From assembly GCA_038258215.1 (NCBI GenBank), contig JBBSQC010000016.1, positions 1-64,000 on the forward strand: a DNA stretch of 64,000 nucleotides, given 5' to 3'. Shown piece after piece: positions 32,476 through 42,074 of the stretch; within the stretch, counting starts at the first letter, position 1; each line of letters starts with the position of its first letter. The stretch is from Fodinibacter sp038258215. GTDB lineage: Bacteria > Actinomycetota > Actinomycetes > Actinomycetales > Dermatophilaceae. The position numbers and the translations under genes were made by a program. The notes beneath the pieces were generated by a model. That model was not told the DNA's origin, did no database searches, and saw only the letters and a program-made list of their open reading frames with translations.

Positions 32476-33890
32476 CAGATGTCCCCCTTCATCGCGGGCT
32501 CGAGATCGGCAGGGCTGGAGAGCGTGCCGCGGATGGCGGTCGCGGCCGCCACGAGGGGGCTGACGAGGTGGGTACGCCCACCCTTGCCCTGGCGACCCTC
32601 GAAGTTGCGGTTGGAGGTGGAGGCGCTGCGCTCACCGGGGGCGAGCTGGTCGGGGTTCATCCCCAGGCACATGGAGCACCCGGGGAGCCGCCACTCGGCT
32701 CCGGCCGCGGTGAACACCTCGTGGAGGCCCTCGCTCTCGGCCTGGAGGCGCACCCGGGCGGAACCGGGCACGACGAGCATGCGCACCCCGTCGGCGACCG
32801 AGCGACCACGGACGACGTCGGCCGCGGCTCGCAGGTCCTCGATCCGTCCGTTGGTGCACGAACCGACGAAGACCGTGTCCACCGCGATCTCCCGCAGTGG
32901 TGTTCCCGCAGCCAGGCCCATGTACTCCAGGGCCCGGCGCGCGGCGATCTTGTCGTGGTCGTCGGGCATGCGGTCCGGGTCGGGGACGGCCTCGCCGAGC
33001 GGTGACCCCTGCCCGGGGTTGGTGCCCCAGGTGACGAAGGGCGTGAGGGTCGACGCGTCCAGCGCCACCTCGGTGTCGAACTCGGCATCCTCGTCGCTGC
33101 GCAGCTCGCCCCACGCGGCGACGGCGGCGTCCCAGTCGGCGCCCTGGGGTGCGTGGTCGCGCCCCTCGAGGTAGGCGAAGGTCGTCTTGTCCGGAGCGAT
33201 CATCCCGGCGCGCGCACCCGCCTCGATGGACATGTTGCACACCGTCATCCGTGACTCCATGGACAGCGCCCGGATGGCGCTCCCCCGGAACTCGATGACG
33301 TGGCCCTGCCCGCCGCCGGTGCCGATCTTCGCGATCACGGCGAGCACGATGTCCTTGGCCGTCACGCCCTCGGAGAGCACGCCCTCGACGGTGACGGCCA
33401 TCGTGCGGAAGGGCTTGAGGGGCAGGGTCTGGGTGGCCAGCACGTGCTCGACCTCGGAGGTGCCGATGCCGAAGGCCAGGGCACCGAACGCTCCGTGCGT
33501 CGAGGTGTGGCTGTCGCCGCAGACGATGGTCATGCCGGGCTGGCTGAGACCGAGCTGCGGACCGACGACGTGGACGATGCCCTGCTCGGCGTCACCCATC
33601 GGGTAGAGCCGGATCCCGAACTCCTCGCAGTTGCGACGGAGCGTCTCGACCTGGGTGCGGCTCACCGGGTCGGTGATCGGGCCGGGGGTGGTCGGCACGT
33701 TGTGGTCCTCGGTCGCGAGGCTGAGGTCGGTGCGGCGGACCCCCCTCCCGGACAGTCGCAGCCCGTCGAAGGCCTGCGGGCTGGTCACCTCGTGCAGCAG
33801 GTGGAGGTCGATGTAGAGGAGGTCGGGCTCCCCCTCGTGCCGACGCACGACGTGGGTCTCCCACACCTTCTCGGCCAGGGTCGTGGCCAT
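32475..33890 (-). CDS. leuC: 3-isopropylmalate dehydratase large subunit
   Basis: LeuC carries the 4Fe-4S cluster of isopropylmalate isomerase. DSHTSTHGAFG near residue 130, FVGSCTNGRIEDLR (first cluster Cys near 348), and LPGCSMCLGMNPD (two cluster Cys near 408-411) are all present. The 471-residue length is normal. The ATG at 33890 has GGAGG 5 bases upstream. It is divergent from the IclR regulator, and a short leader frame ends 2 bases before its start. Confidence 0.96.
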   Translation of the reverse strand: MATTLAEKVWETHVVRRHEGEPDLLYIDLHLLHEVTSPQAFDGLRLSGRGVRRTDLSLATEDHNVPTTPGPITDPVSRTQVETLRRNCEEFGIRLYPMGDAEQGIVHVVGPQLGLSQPGMTIVCGDSHTSTHGAFGALAFGIGTSEVEHVLATQTLPLKPFRTMAVTVEGVLSEGVTAKDIVLAVIAKIGTGGGQGHVIEFRGSAIRALSMESRMTVCNMSIEAGARAGMIAPDKTTFAYLEGRDHAPQGADWDAAVAAWGELRSDEDAEFDTEVALDASTLTPFVTWGTNPGQGSPLGEAVPDPDRMPDDHDKIAARRALEYMGLAAGTPLREIAVDTVFVGSCTNGRIEDLRAAADVVRGRSVADGVRMLVVPGSARVRLQAESEGLHEVFTAAGAEWRLPGCSMCLGMNPDQLAPGERSASTSNRNFEGRQGKGGRTHLVSPLVAAATAIRGTLSSPADLEPAMKGDI

Positions 33891-33892
33891 GT

Positions 33893-33961
33893 TCACCTCC
33901 ACGCCGTCCGCGTGCGGCGGCGCTCCTCGTCGTGTGCGCGCGGCGCCCGGTGGTGCGCCAT
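33893..33961 (-). CDS. 22-residue leader frame upstream of leuC
   Basis: On the minus strand GGAGG lies 6 bases before an ATG at 33961, opening MAHHRAPRAHDEERRRTRTA WR and a stop two bases before the leuC start. The final codons AGG TGA double as the leuC ribosome site. It is Arg-rich with no Leu codon, so it is not a leucine attenuator, but it could couple translation to leuC. It might be fortuitous. Confidence 0.45.
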   Translation of the reverse strand: MAHHRAPRAHDEERRRTRTAWR

Positions 33962-34005
33962 CGCTTACCTCCGAGATTCGCACGGGGTCGACCCACCGGA
34001 GGATG

Positions 34006-34024
34006 CGTCTCAGGCAATGAGACG
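34006..34024. promoter_or_regulatory. Probable NdgR/LtbR operator between leuC and its regulator
   Basis: CGTCTCA-ggcaa-TGAGACG is a perfect 7-base inverted repeat in the divergent gap, 14 bases before the IclR start. IclR regulators of the NdgR/LtbR group are known to bind the leuCD upstream region; this palindrome is the obvious candidate here. Confidence 0.7.
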
Positions 34025-34037
34025 TTAATATCACGAC

Positions 34038-34781
34038 ATGGACAACACCAGTGGGGTCGGAGTGCTGGACAAGGCGGCCATCGTCCTGTCCGCCCTCGAG
34101 GCCGGCCCGTCGACCCTTGCCCAGCTCGTGACCGCCACCGGCTTGGCGCGGCCGACGGCCCACCGCCTCGCGGTGGCGCTCGAGCACCACCGCCTGGTCA
34201 CCCGCGACCTCCAAGGGCGGTTCGTCCTCGGGCCCCGGCTCGGCGAGCTGGCGGCCGCGGCCGGCGAGGACCGGTTGCTCGCCGCCGCCGGCCCGGTGCT
34301 CGGCGCACTGCGAGACCACACCAACGAGAGTGCCCAGCTCTTCCGGCGGCAGGGTGACTACCGCGTCTGCGTCTCGGCGGCGGAGCGCCCGATCGGCCTG
34401 CGCGACTCCATCCCCGTCGGTGCGACGCTCTCGATGCGCGCCGGCTCGGCGGCCCAGGTGCTCCTCGCCTGGGAGGAGCCGGACCGCCTCCACCGAGGGC
34501 TGCAGGGCGCGGCCTTCACGGCGACGGCCCTGTCCGGCGTGCGGCGACGGGGCTGGGCCCAGAGCGTGGGCGAGCGCGAGCCTGGGGTGGCGTCGGTGTC
34601 CGCTCCCGTGCGGTCACCCTCGGGCCGGGTCATCGCCGCGGTCTCGATCTCCGGCCCCATCGAGCGACTCTCGCGCCAGCCGGGTCGTCTGCATGCGGCC
34701 ACCGTCATCGCCGGCGCCGGCAAGCTCACCGAGGTCCTGGCTCGCCACGCCGCCCACCAGGAGGACCAGAACAACGCGTGA
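34038..34781 (+). CDS. ndgR: IclR-family regulator, NdgR/LtbR type
   Basis: The N-terminal winged helix (LDKAAIVLSALEAGPSTLAQ, ATGLARPTAHRLAVALEHHR LV) and C-terminal IclR effector domain (SIPVGATLSMRAGSAAQVLL, SVSAPVRSPSGRVIAAVSIS GP) give a 247-residue protein. Divergence from leuCD is the signature context of NdgR (Streptomyces) and LtbR (Corynebacterium), which control leucine and other amino-acid genes. It probably represses leuCD and itself through the palindrome between them. Confidence 0.88.
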   Translation: MDNTSGVGVLDKAAIVLSALEAGPSTLAQLVTATGLARPTAHRLAVALEHHRLVTRDLQGRFVLGPRLGELAAAAGEDRLLAAAGPVLGALRDHTNESAQLFRRQGDYRVCVSAAERPIGLRDSIPVGATLSMRAGSAAQVLLAWEEPDRLHRGLQGAAFTATALSGVRRRGWAQSVGEREPGVASVSAPVRSPSGRVIAAVSISGPIERLSRQPGRLHAATVIAGAGKLTEVLARHAAHQEDQNNA

Positions 34782-34888
34782 GCGGGGCCCTTCCGCAACA
34801 CGGAGTTCACACGGCGACGCGCCAGCGGCAACACCGCAGCGGGAGTCTTCGATGGCCACACCCGGTATGCCGCGTACGGAGGTCGCCC

Positions 34889-35224
34889 GTGTCCCTCACC
34901 ACTGCCCAGCGCATCGCTCGCGACCGCACCAGGCTGCTCGGCTTCCCCAGGCCCGGCCGGCGCGCGATCGTCGTCGGAGGCGGTCCGCTCGCCGCACGGC
35001 GGGCCGCGGGCCTGGTCCGAGCCAGCACCCCCGTCGCGGTGTTCGCGCCGACGCTGTGCGACGACATCTTCGACCTCCTCGCCGAGCGACTCGTGACCTG
35101 GGAGAACCGGTGGCCCACGCTGCCCGACCTCGCGGACGCGTGGCTGGTGCACGCCGCGACGGGCGATGCCGAGATCGACACCCGGGTGTGCGCCTGGGCC
35201 ACGTCCCTCCGCGCCGGCGCCTGA
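34889..35224 (+). CDS. Orphan CysG/siroheme-synthase N-terminal-like NAD-binding domain
   Basis: The 111-residue protein is a single Rossmann-like domain, AIVVGGGPLAARRAAGLVRA followed by STPVAVFAP, then ADAWLVHAATGDAEIDTRVC. This matches the precorrin-2 dehydrogenase/ferrochelatase N-terminal domain of CysG, without the methyltransferase part. GGAGG lies 6 bases before the GTG. It may bind NAD as a free-standing domain or be a truncated enzyme; the lack of the dimerisation domain makes dehydrogenase activity doubtful. Confidence 0.65.
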   Translation: MSLTTAQRIARDRTRLLGFPRPGRRAIVVGGGPLAARRAAGLVRASTPVAVFAPTLCDDIFDLLAERLVTWENRWPTLPDLADAWLVHAATGDAEIDTRVCAWATSLRAGA

Positions 35225-35228
35225 ACCC

Positions 35229-35729
35229 TCAGGCGAGCCGCCCACCCATCCGCTCACGAGCGACCTCGCCCCGCCGACCGACGGGCACGGTGCCCGCGAT
35301 GCGCGCGAGTCCGAGGGCCCCGGGACCGCCATAGATGCTCTCGACGCCGCCCGGCTCGACGGCGTAGGTCTCGTGCCAGATCGTCACGGCATCCGGGTCG
35401 GCCTGCGCGGCTCGGTAGAAGTCCAGCCAGGCGGGCCGGTGCGTCAGTCCAGCGGCATTGGCATAGGCGTAGATGTCCTCGGTGCTGCGCCACCACTGGA
35501 TGACGGTGGGTCCGCTGAGCGAGAGCGTCGTGCGGCTCCCGAGGTAGCCGAGGTGTTCGGCCTCGCCGCGCCCGGCGGCCGCTCGGTTGGCCTCGAGCTC
35601 GGCGATCATCCGAGGCATGGCAGCCCCGGCACGCCGCACGATGCCGAGCTTCCACGGCTTGTGGATGCGCAGCCCGATGAGGAACAGGGCCAACGGCCCT
35701 TCGTAGGCGTGAGTGACACGCTCGACCAT
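35229..35729 (-). CDS. DUF4188 (monooxygenase-like) protein
   Basis: The 166-residue protein reads VERVTHAYEGPLALFLIGLR INKPWKLGIVRR-like N-terminus (HKPWKLGI in this copy), TLSLSGPTVIQWWRSTEDI, then RAQADPDAVTIWHETY, the DUF4188 pattern (a dimeric alpha/beta-barrel fold). Function is unknown, though related proteins are annotated as monooxygenases or isomerases. I chose the ATG at 35729, with AAGGGGA upstream. It is divergent from the MerR gene and shares its operator. Confidence 0.8.
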   Translation of the reverse strand: MVERVTHAYEGPLALFLIGLRIHKPWKLGIVRRAGAAMPRMIAELEANRAAAGRGEAEHLGYLGSRTTLSLSGPTVIQWWRSTEDIYAYANAAGLTHRPAWLDFYRAAQADPDAVTIWHETYAVEPGGVESIYGGPGALGLARIAGTVPVGRRGEVARERMGGRLA

Positions 35730-35742
35730 GATGGTCCCCTTT

Positions 35743-35794
35743 GGATAGTATTGCTGTCCAGTTGCTGCTCCCATATTGGACAGCACCACTATCC
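35743..35794. promoter_or_regulatory. Large MerR-type operator between DUF4188 and merR-like gene
   Basis: GGATAGT-att-GCTGTCCA (35743-35760) and TGGACAGC-acc-ACTATCC (35777-35794) form a two-part inverted repeat with perfect arms and a 16-base centre. It lies 14 bases from the DUF4188 start and 19 from the MerR start, so it should control both promoters. Confidence 0.75.
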
Positions 35795-35813
35795 GATGTC
35801 AAGGGGAGGCGCA

Positions 35814-36416
35814 GTGCGGATCTCGGAGCTCGCCGGCGCGACCGGCGTCCCGGTGCACACCCTGAAGTACTACCTGCGCGAGGGCCTTCTCATGCCGGGC
35901 CAGGCGCTGAGTCGCACCCGCGCCGACTACGGGGACGCGCACGTCGAGCGAGTCCGTCTGGTCCGCGCCCTGGTCGAGCACGGCGGGGTGGGGATCTCGG
36001 GCGTTCGGGCCATCCTCGAGGCCATCACGGCCCCCCCGCCCTCGCGTCACGACCTCCTCGGCATCGCTCACGGCGCGCTCCCCTCACCGGCGGGCGACGG
36101 CGCGGTGAGTGACGAGGTCGAGGCCCTCGTCGCCGAGCTCGAGTGGCCCGTCGGTCCGCACTGCCCGTCGATGAGCGCGCTGACCGCCGCCGTCGGGGCA
36201 GCCAGGGATGCCGGTGTGCACCTTGACCCCGAGACCCTGCGCGGCTACGCACGAGCCATGACCGAGGTCGCCGTGGTCGACGTCGGCGTCGCGACGTCGG
36301 CGGGCTCGCCGGCGGAGGCCATGCGCCAGGTCGTCGTCGGCACGGTGATGGTCGATCCCGTGCTCGTCGCGCTGCGCCGGGTCGCCCAGGAAGCCGTCAG
36401 CGCTCGTCAGGGATGA
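35814..36416 (+). CDS. MerR-family transcriptional regulator
   Basis: The N-terminal HTH is RISELAGATGVPVHTLKYYL REGLLMPG, with the wing (QALSRTRADYGDAHVERVRL), in residues 2-45. The C-terminal half is a long ligand-type domain without Cys clusters. GTG start with AAGGGGAGG upstream; 200 residues. It is divergent from DUF4188, which is the likely target along with itself. Confidence 0.88.
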   Translation: MRISELAGATGVPVHTLKYYLREGLLMPGQALSRTRADYGDAHVERVRLVRALVEHGGVGISGVRAILEAITAPPPSRHDLLGIAHGALPSPAGDGAVSDEVEALVAELEWPVGPHCPSMSALTAAVGAARDAGVHLDPETLRGYARAMTEVAVVDVGVATSAGSPAEAMRQVVVGTVMVDPVLVALRRVAQEAVSARQG

Positions 36417-36428
36417 TGCGACACGACG

Positions 36429-36456
36429 AAGGCCCGGTCCTGGTGGACCGGGCCTT
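36429..36456. terminator. Rho-independent-type hairpin after the MerR gene
   Basis: AAGGCCCGGTCC-tggt-GGACCGGGCCTT is a perfect 12-base stem with a 4-base loop, 12 bases past the MerR stop and 9 bases past the tRNA-Glu 3' end on the other strand, so it can serve both transcripts. Confidence 0.8.
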
Positions 36457-36465
36457 CGAGCGATG

Positions 36466-36538
36466 TAGCCCCGACGGGATTCGAACCCGCGCTACCGCCT
36501 TGAGAGGGCGGCGTGCTAGGCCACTACACAACGGGGCC
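36466..36538 (-). tRNA. tRNA-Glu (anticodon CTC)
   Basis: The minus strand gives a 73-base cloverleaf: acceptor GGCCCCG pairs with CGGGGCT, the discriminator is A, the T arm reads GGGTTCGAATCCC, and the anticodon loop CTCTCAA gives CTC (Glu). No CCA is encoded. It is next to tRNA-Gln and gltX. Confidence 0.96.
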
Positions 36539-36642
36539 GCGTTCATCTGCCATCACGTCTGACGTGGGCAGCGGAGCAGAACCTTACCGAAAGGTCGCGC
36601 TCTCCTCCGAATCGTCCCCGGCGCGAGGGCCAGGAACGATGG

Positions 36643-36714
36643 CTGGGGTACCAGGACTCGAACCTAGAACGGATGAACCAGAATCACCAGTGTTGCCAAT
36701 TACACCATACCCCA
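36643..36714 (-). tRNA. tRNA-Gln (anticodon CTG)
   Basis: The 72-base cloverleaf has acceptor TGGGGTA/TACCCCA, discriminator G, anticodon stem GGTGA/TCATC and loop TTCTGGT, anticodon CTG (Gln). The T arm reads TAGGTTCGAGTCCTG. It is the usual partner of tRNA-Glu downstream of gltX in actinobacteria. Confidence 0.96.
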
Positions 36715-36858
36715 TGGGGTATGCCGTCAGACCTTCCGCAAGGCGGTGGGCCATCGGGCGAACCGAGAGTTGATCCTACCGGGCGCCGTCCCGGGCCCCC
36801 AAATCGCGCCACGCGGAACCCACCCGCGTCGCGCGGGGCACCACCCCACCTCACGACC

Positions 36859-38505
<1,647 letters not shown>

Positions 38506-38542
38506 GGTGGGCCCAGCCTAGTGACGGGCCGCAGGGGTGAGG

Positions 38543-39736
38543 TCACCCGATGTGCAGGGCGCCATCCCGGGCCGCCTCCAGCGCGGCGGCAACGGCACCG
38601 ATGGAGACGACGTCGGCACCGAGCGTGGACGCGACCAGCTCTGGCGCCGGCAGGTCGAGCTCGCCCGGAAGCGCGTGTCGTGCCACCTCGAGGACCTCCT
38701 CGATCCCGCTGGCAACGGCTCCGGAGATGACGATGCGCTGCGGGTCGTAGAGGCTGCCGAAGACCCCCGCGATCCGGGAGAGCACGACCCCCGCCCGTCG
38801 GACGATGGCCCCACACTCAGGGTCGCCTTGGCGCGCGAGGCCCAGCACCACGGGAGCGGTGACGGCATTCTCAGGCAGGTTTCGCAGTGGATGGCCCGAG
38901 GGCAGGTCGCCCTGTGTGATCTGCTCACGCGCCCACGCCGCGATCTGGTACCCGATCCCATGGGCCTCGCCGACGCCCTTGAGGTTCTTCAGCACGAGGG
39001 TCTCGCCTACGCCACCGTGCGCTCCTCTTAGGCGGTTCCCGTCGACGACGACGCCGGCACCGAACCGATCTCCGGCGAGCAGAGTGACGCTGTCCCGCAG
39101 TCCGACTGCCGCACCGAGTGCGTGCTCCGCGACCGAGGCGAGGGCTGCGTCGTTCAGGACCCGGGCGATCGGAACCCACTCGAAGAGCTCGAGCAGGTCC
39201 GGGTTCATCCGCGCCCAGAAGTCCTCTCGGTGGGCCGGCGAGCGACCCTCGCGGTCCACGGGAGCAGGGACCCCGACACAGATCGCGAGCACGTCATCAC
39301 GGCCGCGGCCGGACTGGTTCAGGGCCGCCGCCACGGACTCGGAGATGAGGACCCGGCGCTCGGAGGCAGAGTCGGCGTCGACGTCCGGGGTGTCGGTGCG
39401 CGTCACGAGCGCACGACCCCGCAGGTCCGCCACCGTGGTGACGAGGTGGGCTCGCCCGGCGTCGACCCCGACCACCACCGCTGCGGCGGCGGCGAGCTCG
39501 AACCGGCGTGAGGGCCGACCATTGCGGTACTCCCCGGCAGCACGCGCGTTCGGGAGCTCGGTGAGGAAGCCCAACGACACGAGGTCGTCGATCGCCTCGA
39601 TGGTCGTCGACCGGGCCAGCCCGAGGACGGTCATGGCCTCGCCCGCGGTGAACATCCCGGCGTCCCAGGCATAGTGCAGGGCCGCATCGAGGTTCGCCCG
39701 ACGCGGCACGCTCTGATCTCGAACCAGGAGTGGCAC
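38543..39736 (-). CDS. ROK-family transcriptional regulator
   Basis: An N-terminal winged helix (FTAGEAMTVLGLARSTTIEA IDDLVSLGFL) precedes a ROK sugar-kinase-like body: VVGVDAGRAHLV near residue 87, VLNDAALASVAEHALG near 190, and the ATP/sugar region AGDRFGAGVVVDGNRLRGAH GGVGE (HGGVGE in place of the usual GHAGEIGH, without the CxCGxxGC zinc motif). It is divergent from the alpha-glucoside transport operon and is its likely repressor. GTG start at 39736. Confidence 0.85.
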   Translation of the reverse strand: MPLLVRDQSVPRRANLDAALHYAWDAGMFTAGEAMTVLGLARSTTIEAIDDLVSLGFLTELPNARAAGEYRNGRPSRRFELAAAAAVVVGVDAGRAHLVTTVADLRGRALVTRTDTPDVDADSASERRVLISESVAAALNQSGRGRDDVLAICVGVPAPVDREGRSPAHREDFWARMNPDLLELFEWVPIARVLNDAALASVAEHALGAAVGLRDSVTLLAGDRFGAGVVVDGNRLRGAHGGVGETLVLKNLKGVGEAHGIGYQIAAWAREQITQGDLPSGHPLRNLPENAVTAPVVLGLARQGDPECGAIVRRAGVVLSRIAGVFGSLYDPQRIVISGAVASGIEEVLEVARHALPGELDLPAPELVASTLGADVVSIGAVAAALEAARDGALHIG

Positions 39737-39780
39737 AGGTCTTGACCTCCGTCCCTTCCTGGTGAATTATGCATGAACAC

Positions 39781-39802
39781 AGTTTATTCGCTGACTAAAT
39801 CT
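39781..39802. promoter_or_regulatory. Possible ROK operator
   Basis: AGTTTA-ttcgctgac-TAAAtCT is an imperfect inverted repeat in the divergent gap, 45 bases from the regulator start and 48 bases from the binding-protein start. ROK regulators typically bind such AT-flanked sites. Confidence 0.45.
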
Positions 39803-39849
39803 ACTCGGCGAAACAACAGTTCCAATGACGGGACCGAGAGGACGACGAC

Positions 39850-41115
39850 GTGTCGGACACCCCAGGCATCTCCAGGCGGTCGATCCTCGCGGGGGTGCCC
39901 GCTGCCGCGCTCGTGACCGGACTCACCGGCTGCGCAGGCTCGAGCGGCCGCGAACAGGTGCGGTTCTACCTCAGCAAGCCCGAGGCGATCCCCTACTTCA
40001 ACGATCTCGCCGCGACGTACAACGCTGCCCAGAGCGACGTGCAGGTCATCCTCGACAGCTCGTCCAACCTGCAGGCCGGCTTCCTGCGCGGGAACCCTCC
40101 CGACCTCGGACTTCTGAACTACAACATGGAGATGTCGCGCTTCATGGAGCGTGGAGCGCTCAGCGATCTCGGCGACATGGAGGAGGCGGGCCGCATCCGC
40201 CCTGAGCTCCAGGGGCTCGTCGACCAGTACGCCACCTACCCCGGACGCACCAGCGTGCTGCCCTACTCGGTGATGGCCGCATCGGTGATCTACAACAAGC
40301 AGATCTTCGCGGACAACGACGTCGAGGTGCCCGAGACCTGGGACTCCTTCCTCGGCGTGTGCGACACCCTCCAAGCGGCCGGCGTCACACCCTTCTACGC
40401 CACGTTCGCGGATCCGTGGACCATCGCCCAGGGCTACTTCGACTACACCGTCGGCGGAACCATCGACGTCGCGGACTTCTACACCCAACTCCAGAAGGAG
40501 GGCACCTCGGTGGGGCCGGACAGCGCGGTCTCCTTCCAGAAGACCCTCGCCGAACCGGTCACCAAGATGAAGATGCTCACCGACACCTACACCAACAAGG
40601 ACGCCGCCAGCCGTGGGTACGGAGACGGCAACCTGGCCTTCAGCCAGGGCGCGAGCGCCATGTACCTGCAGGGGCCGTGGGCCTTCGGCGAGATCGCCAA
40701 GACCGCCCCCGACCTCGACCTGGGCACCTTCCCCCTGCCGATGGCCGACTCCGCCGAGGCCCAGAGGGTTCGCGTCAACATCGACCTCTCCGCGTGGATC
40801 CCCGAGGACTCGCCCCGCAAGGATGCCGCGCGCGCCTTCCTCTCCTACCTCTTCCAGCCAGAGGTGATGGACGCCTACAACGCCTCCCAGCTCGGCTACG
40901 GCACGACGAGCGACTCCGCGCCCGTGACCGACCCCCGCATTCTCGGCATGAAGAAGTACTTCGACGACGCCCGCTTCTACCAGGGGCCTTCACAACAGAT
41001 CCCGCCCACCATCCCGGCCCCGAACTACCTGCAGGCCATCACCGGCGGCGCCGACGTCGAGTCGACGCTTCGCACCCTCGACGCCGACTGGGCGCGCCTC
41101 GCGCTCCGTCAGTGA
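39850..41115 (+). CDS. Sugar ABC transporter substrate-binding lipoprotein
   Basis: The signal peptide has twin Arg (GISRRSILAGVPAAALVTGL TGC) with lipobox LTGC near residue 28, so Tat export and lipid anchoring are likely. The body follows the family-1 (maltose-type) binding fold: SVMAASVIYNKQIFADNDVE VPETWDSF, AFSQGASAMYLQGPWAFGEI, then SAWIPEDSPRKDAARAFLSY. It is 421 residues with a GTG start, first gene of an operon with two permeases and an alpha-glucosidase, so an alpha-glucoside is the probable substrate. No ATPase is encoded here; a shared MsiK-type one is expected elsewhere. Confidence 0.88.
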   Translation: MSDTPGISRRSILAGVPAAALVTGLTGCAGSSGREQVRFYLSKPEAIPYFNDLAATYNAAQSDVQVILDSSSNLQAGFLRGNPPDLGLLNYNMEMSRFMERGALSDLGDMEEAGRIRPELQGLVDQYATYPGRTSVLPYSVMAASVIYNKQIFADNDVEVPETWDSFLGVCDTLQAAGVTPFYATFADPWTIAQGYFDYTVGGTIDVADFYTQLQKEGTSVGPDSAVSFQKTLAEPVTKMKMLTDTYTNKDAASRGYGDGNLAFSQGASAMYLQGPWAFGEIAKTAPDLDLGTFPLPMADSAEAQRVRVNIDLSAWIPEDSPRKDAARAFLSYLFQPEVMDAYNASQLGYGTTSDSAPVTDPRILGMKKYFDDARFYQGPSQQIPPTIPAPNYLQAITGGADVESTLRTLDADWARLALRQ

Positions 41116-41141
41116 CGCTCCGAGACTCCAAGGACTCCCTC

Positions 41142-42074
41142 ATGGCAACCGCAACCCCTGTGCGACAGACGAAGCCCCCCGCCGATGGCATGTCTCCCCC
41201 TCACCGGCCCCGACGGCGGCGACGGGTCGAGGGCATCTACTACCTGTTCCTGGTTCCCGCCCTCGTGCTCTTCTCGCTGGCGATCACGTTGCCGGCCATC
41301 ATGGGCATCTTCTACAGCTTCACGAACTCGATCGGGTTCGGTGACTGGGACTTCGTCGGTCTCATCAACTACCGGGCGCTGTTCTCCGACCCCGCCATCT
41401 GGCAGAGCTATGCGTTCACCATGGGCTTCGCGGCGGTGACGGTGGTGGTGGTCAACATTCTCGCCTTCCTGCTCGCCGTCGGCCTCACGAGCAAGATCCG
41501 CTTCAAGGCGGGGCTGCGGGCGGTCTTCGTCATCCCCATGGTCATCTCGGGAATCATCATCGCCTTCGTGTTCAACTTCCTGTTCTCCAACTCGGTGCCG
41601 GCGGCGGGCCAGTCGCTGGGCATCGGCTGGCTCAGCGAGAGCATCCTCGCCAACCCCGACCTCGCGTGGGTCGCCATCGTCATCGTGACGGCGTGGCAGG
41701 CCATCCCGGGGACCCTCCTCATCTACATCGCCGGGTTGCTGGCGATACCCGAGGACGTGTACGAGGCGGCGGACCTCGATGGGGCGTCGAAGACCCAGGC
41801 CCTCCTGCGGATCACCGTCCCGCTCGTCGCCGGCTACATCGTCATCAACCTGATCCTGGGCTTCAAGGGCTTCATCAACGCCTACGACATCATCGTCGGT
41901 CTGACCGACGGCGGCCCCGGTACATCCACCCGCAGCATCGCGATGACGATCGTCACCGGGTTCAGCGGGGGCGACTACGCCTACCAGATGGCCAACGCCA
42001 CGATCTTCTTCCTCATCACGATCGCCATCTCACTCATCCAACTCTCGGCAACTCGCGGACGGAGCGCTCTCTGA
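41142..42074 (+). CDS. Sugar ABC transporter permease (MalF type)
   Basis: Six transmembrane segments (YLFLVPALVLFSLAITLPAI, VVVVNILAFLLAVGLT and on) and the EAA loop YEAADLDGASKTQALLRITV PLV (EAA..G near residue 215) mark a MalF-type permease. The ATG at 41142 has AAGGA upstream; a GTG at 41112 overlapping the previous stop (GTGA) is the alternative. It ends in TGATG, overlapping the next permease by one base. Confidence 0.9.
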   Translation: MATATPVRQTKPPADGMSPPHRPRRRRRVEGIYYLFLVPALVLFSLAITLPAIMGIFYSFTNSIGFGDWDFVGLINYRALFSDPAIWQSYAFTMGFAAVTVVVVNILAFLLAVGLTSKIRFKAGLRAVFVIPMVISGIIIAFVFNFLFSNSVPAAGQSLGIGWLSESILANPDLAWVAIVIVTAWQAIPGTLLIYIAGLLAIPEDVYEAADLDGASKTQALLRITVPLVAGYIVINLILGFKGFINAYDIIVGLTDGGPGTSTRSIAMTIVTGFSGGDYAYQMANATIFFLITIAISLIQLSATRGRSAL

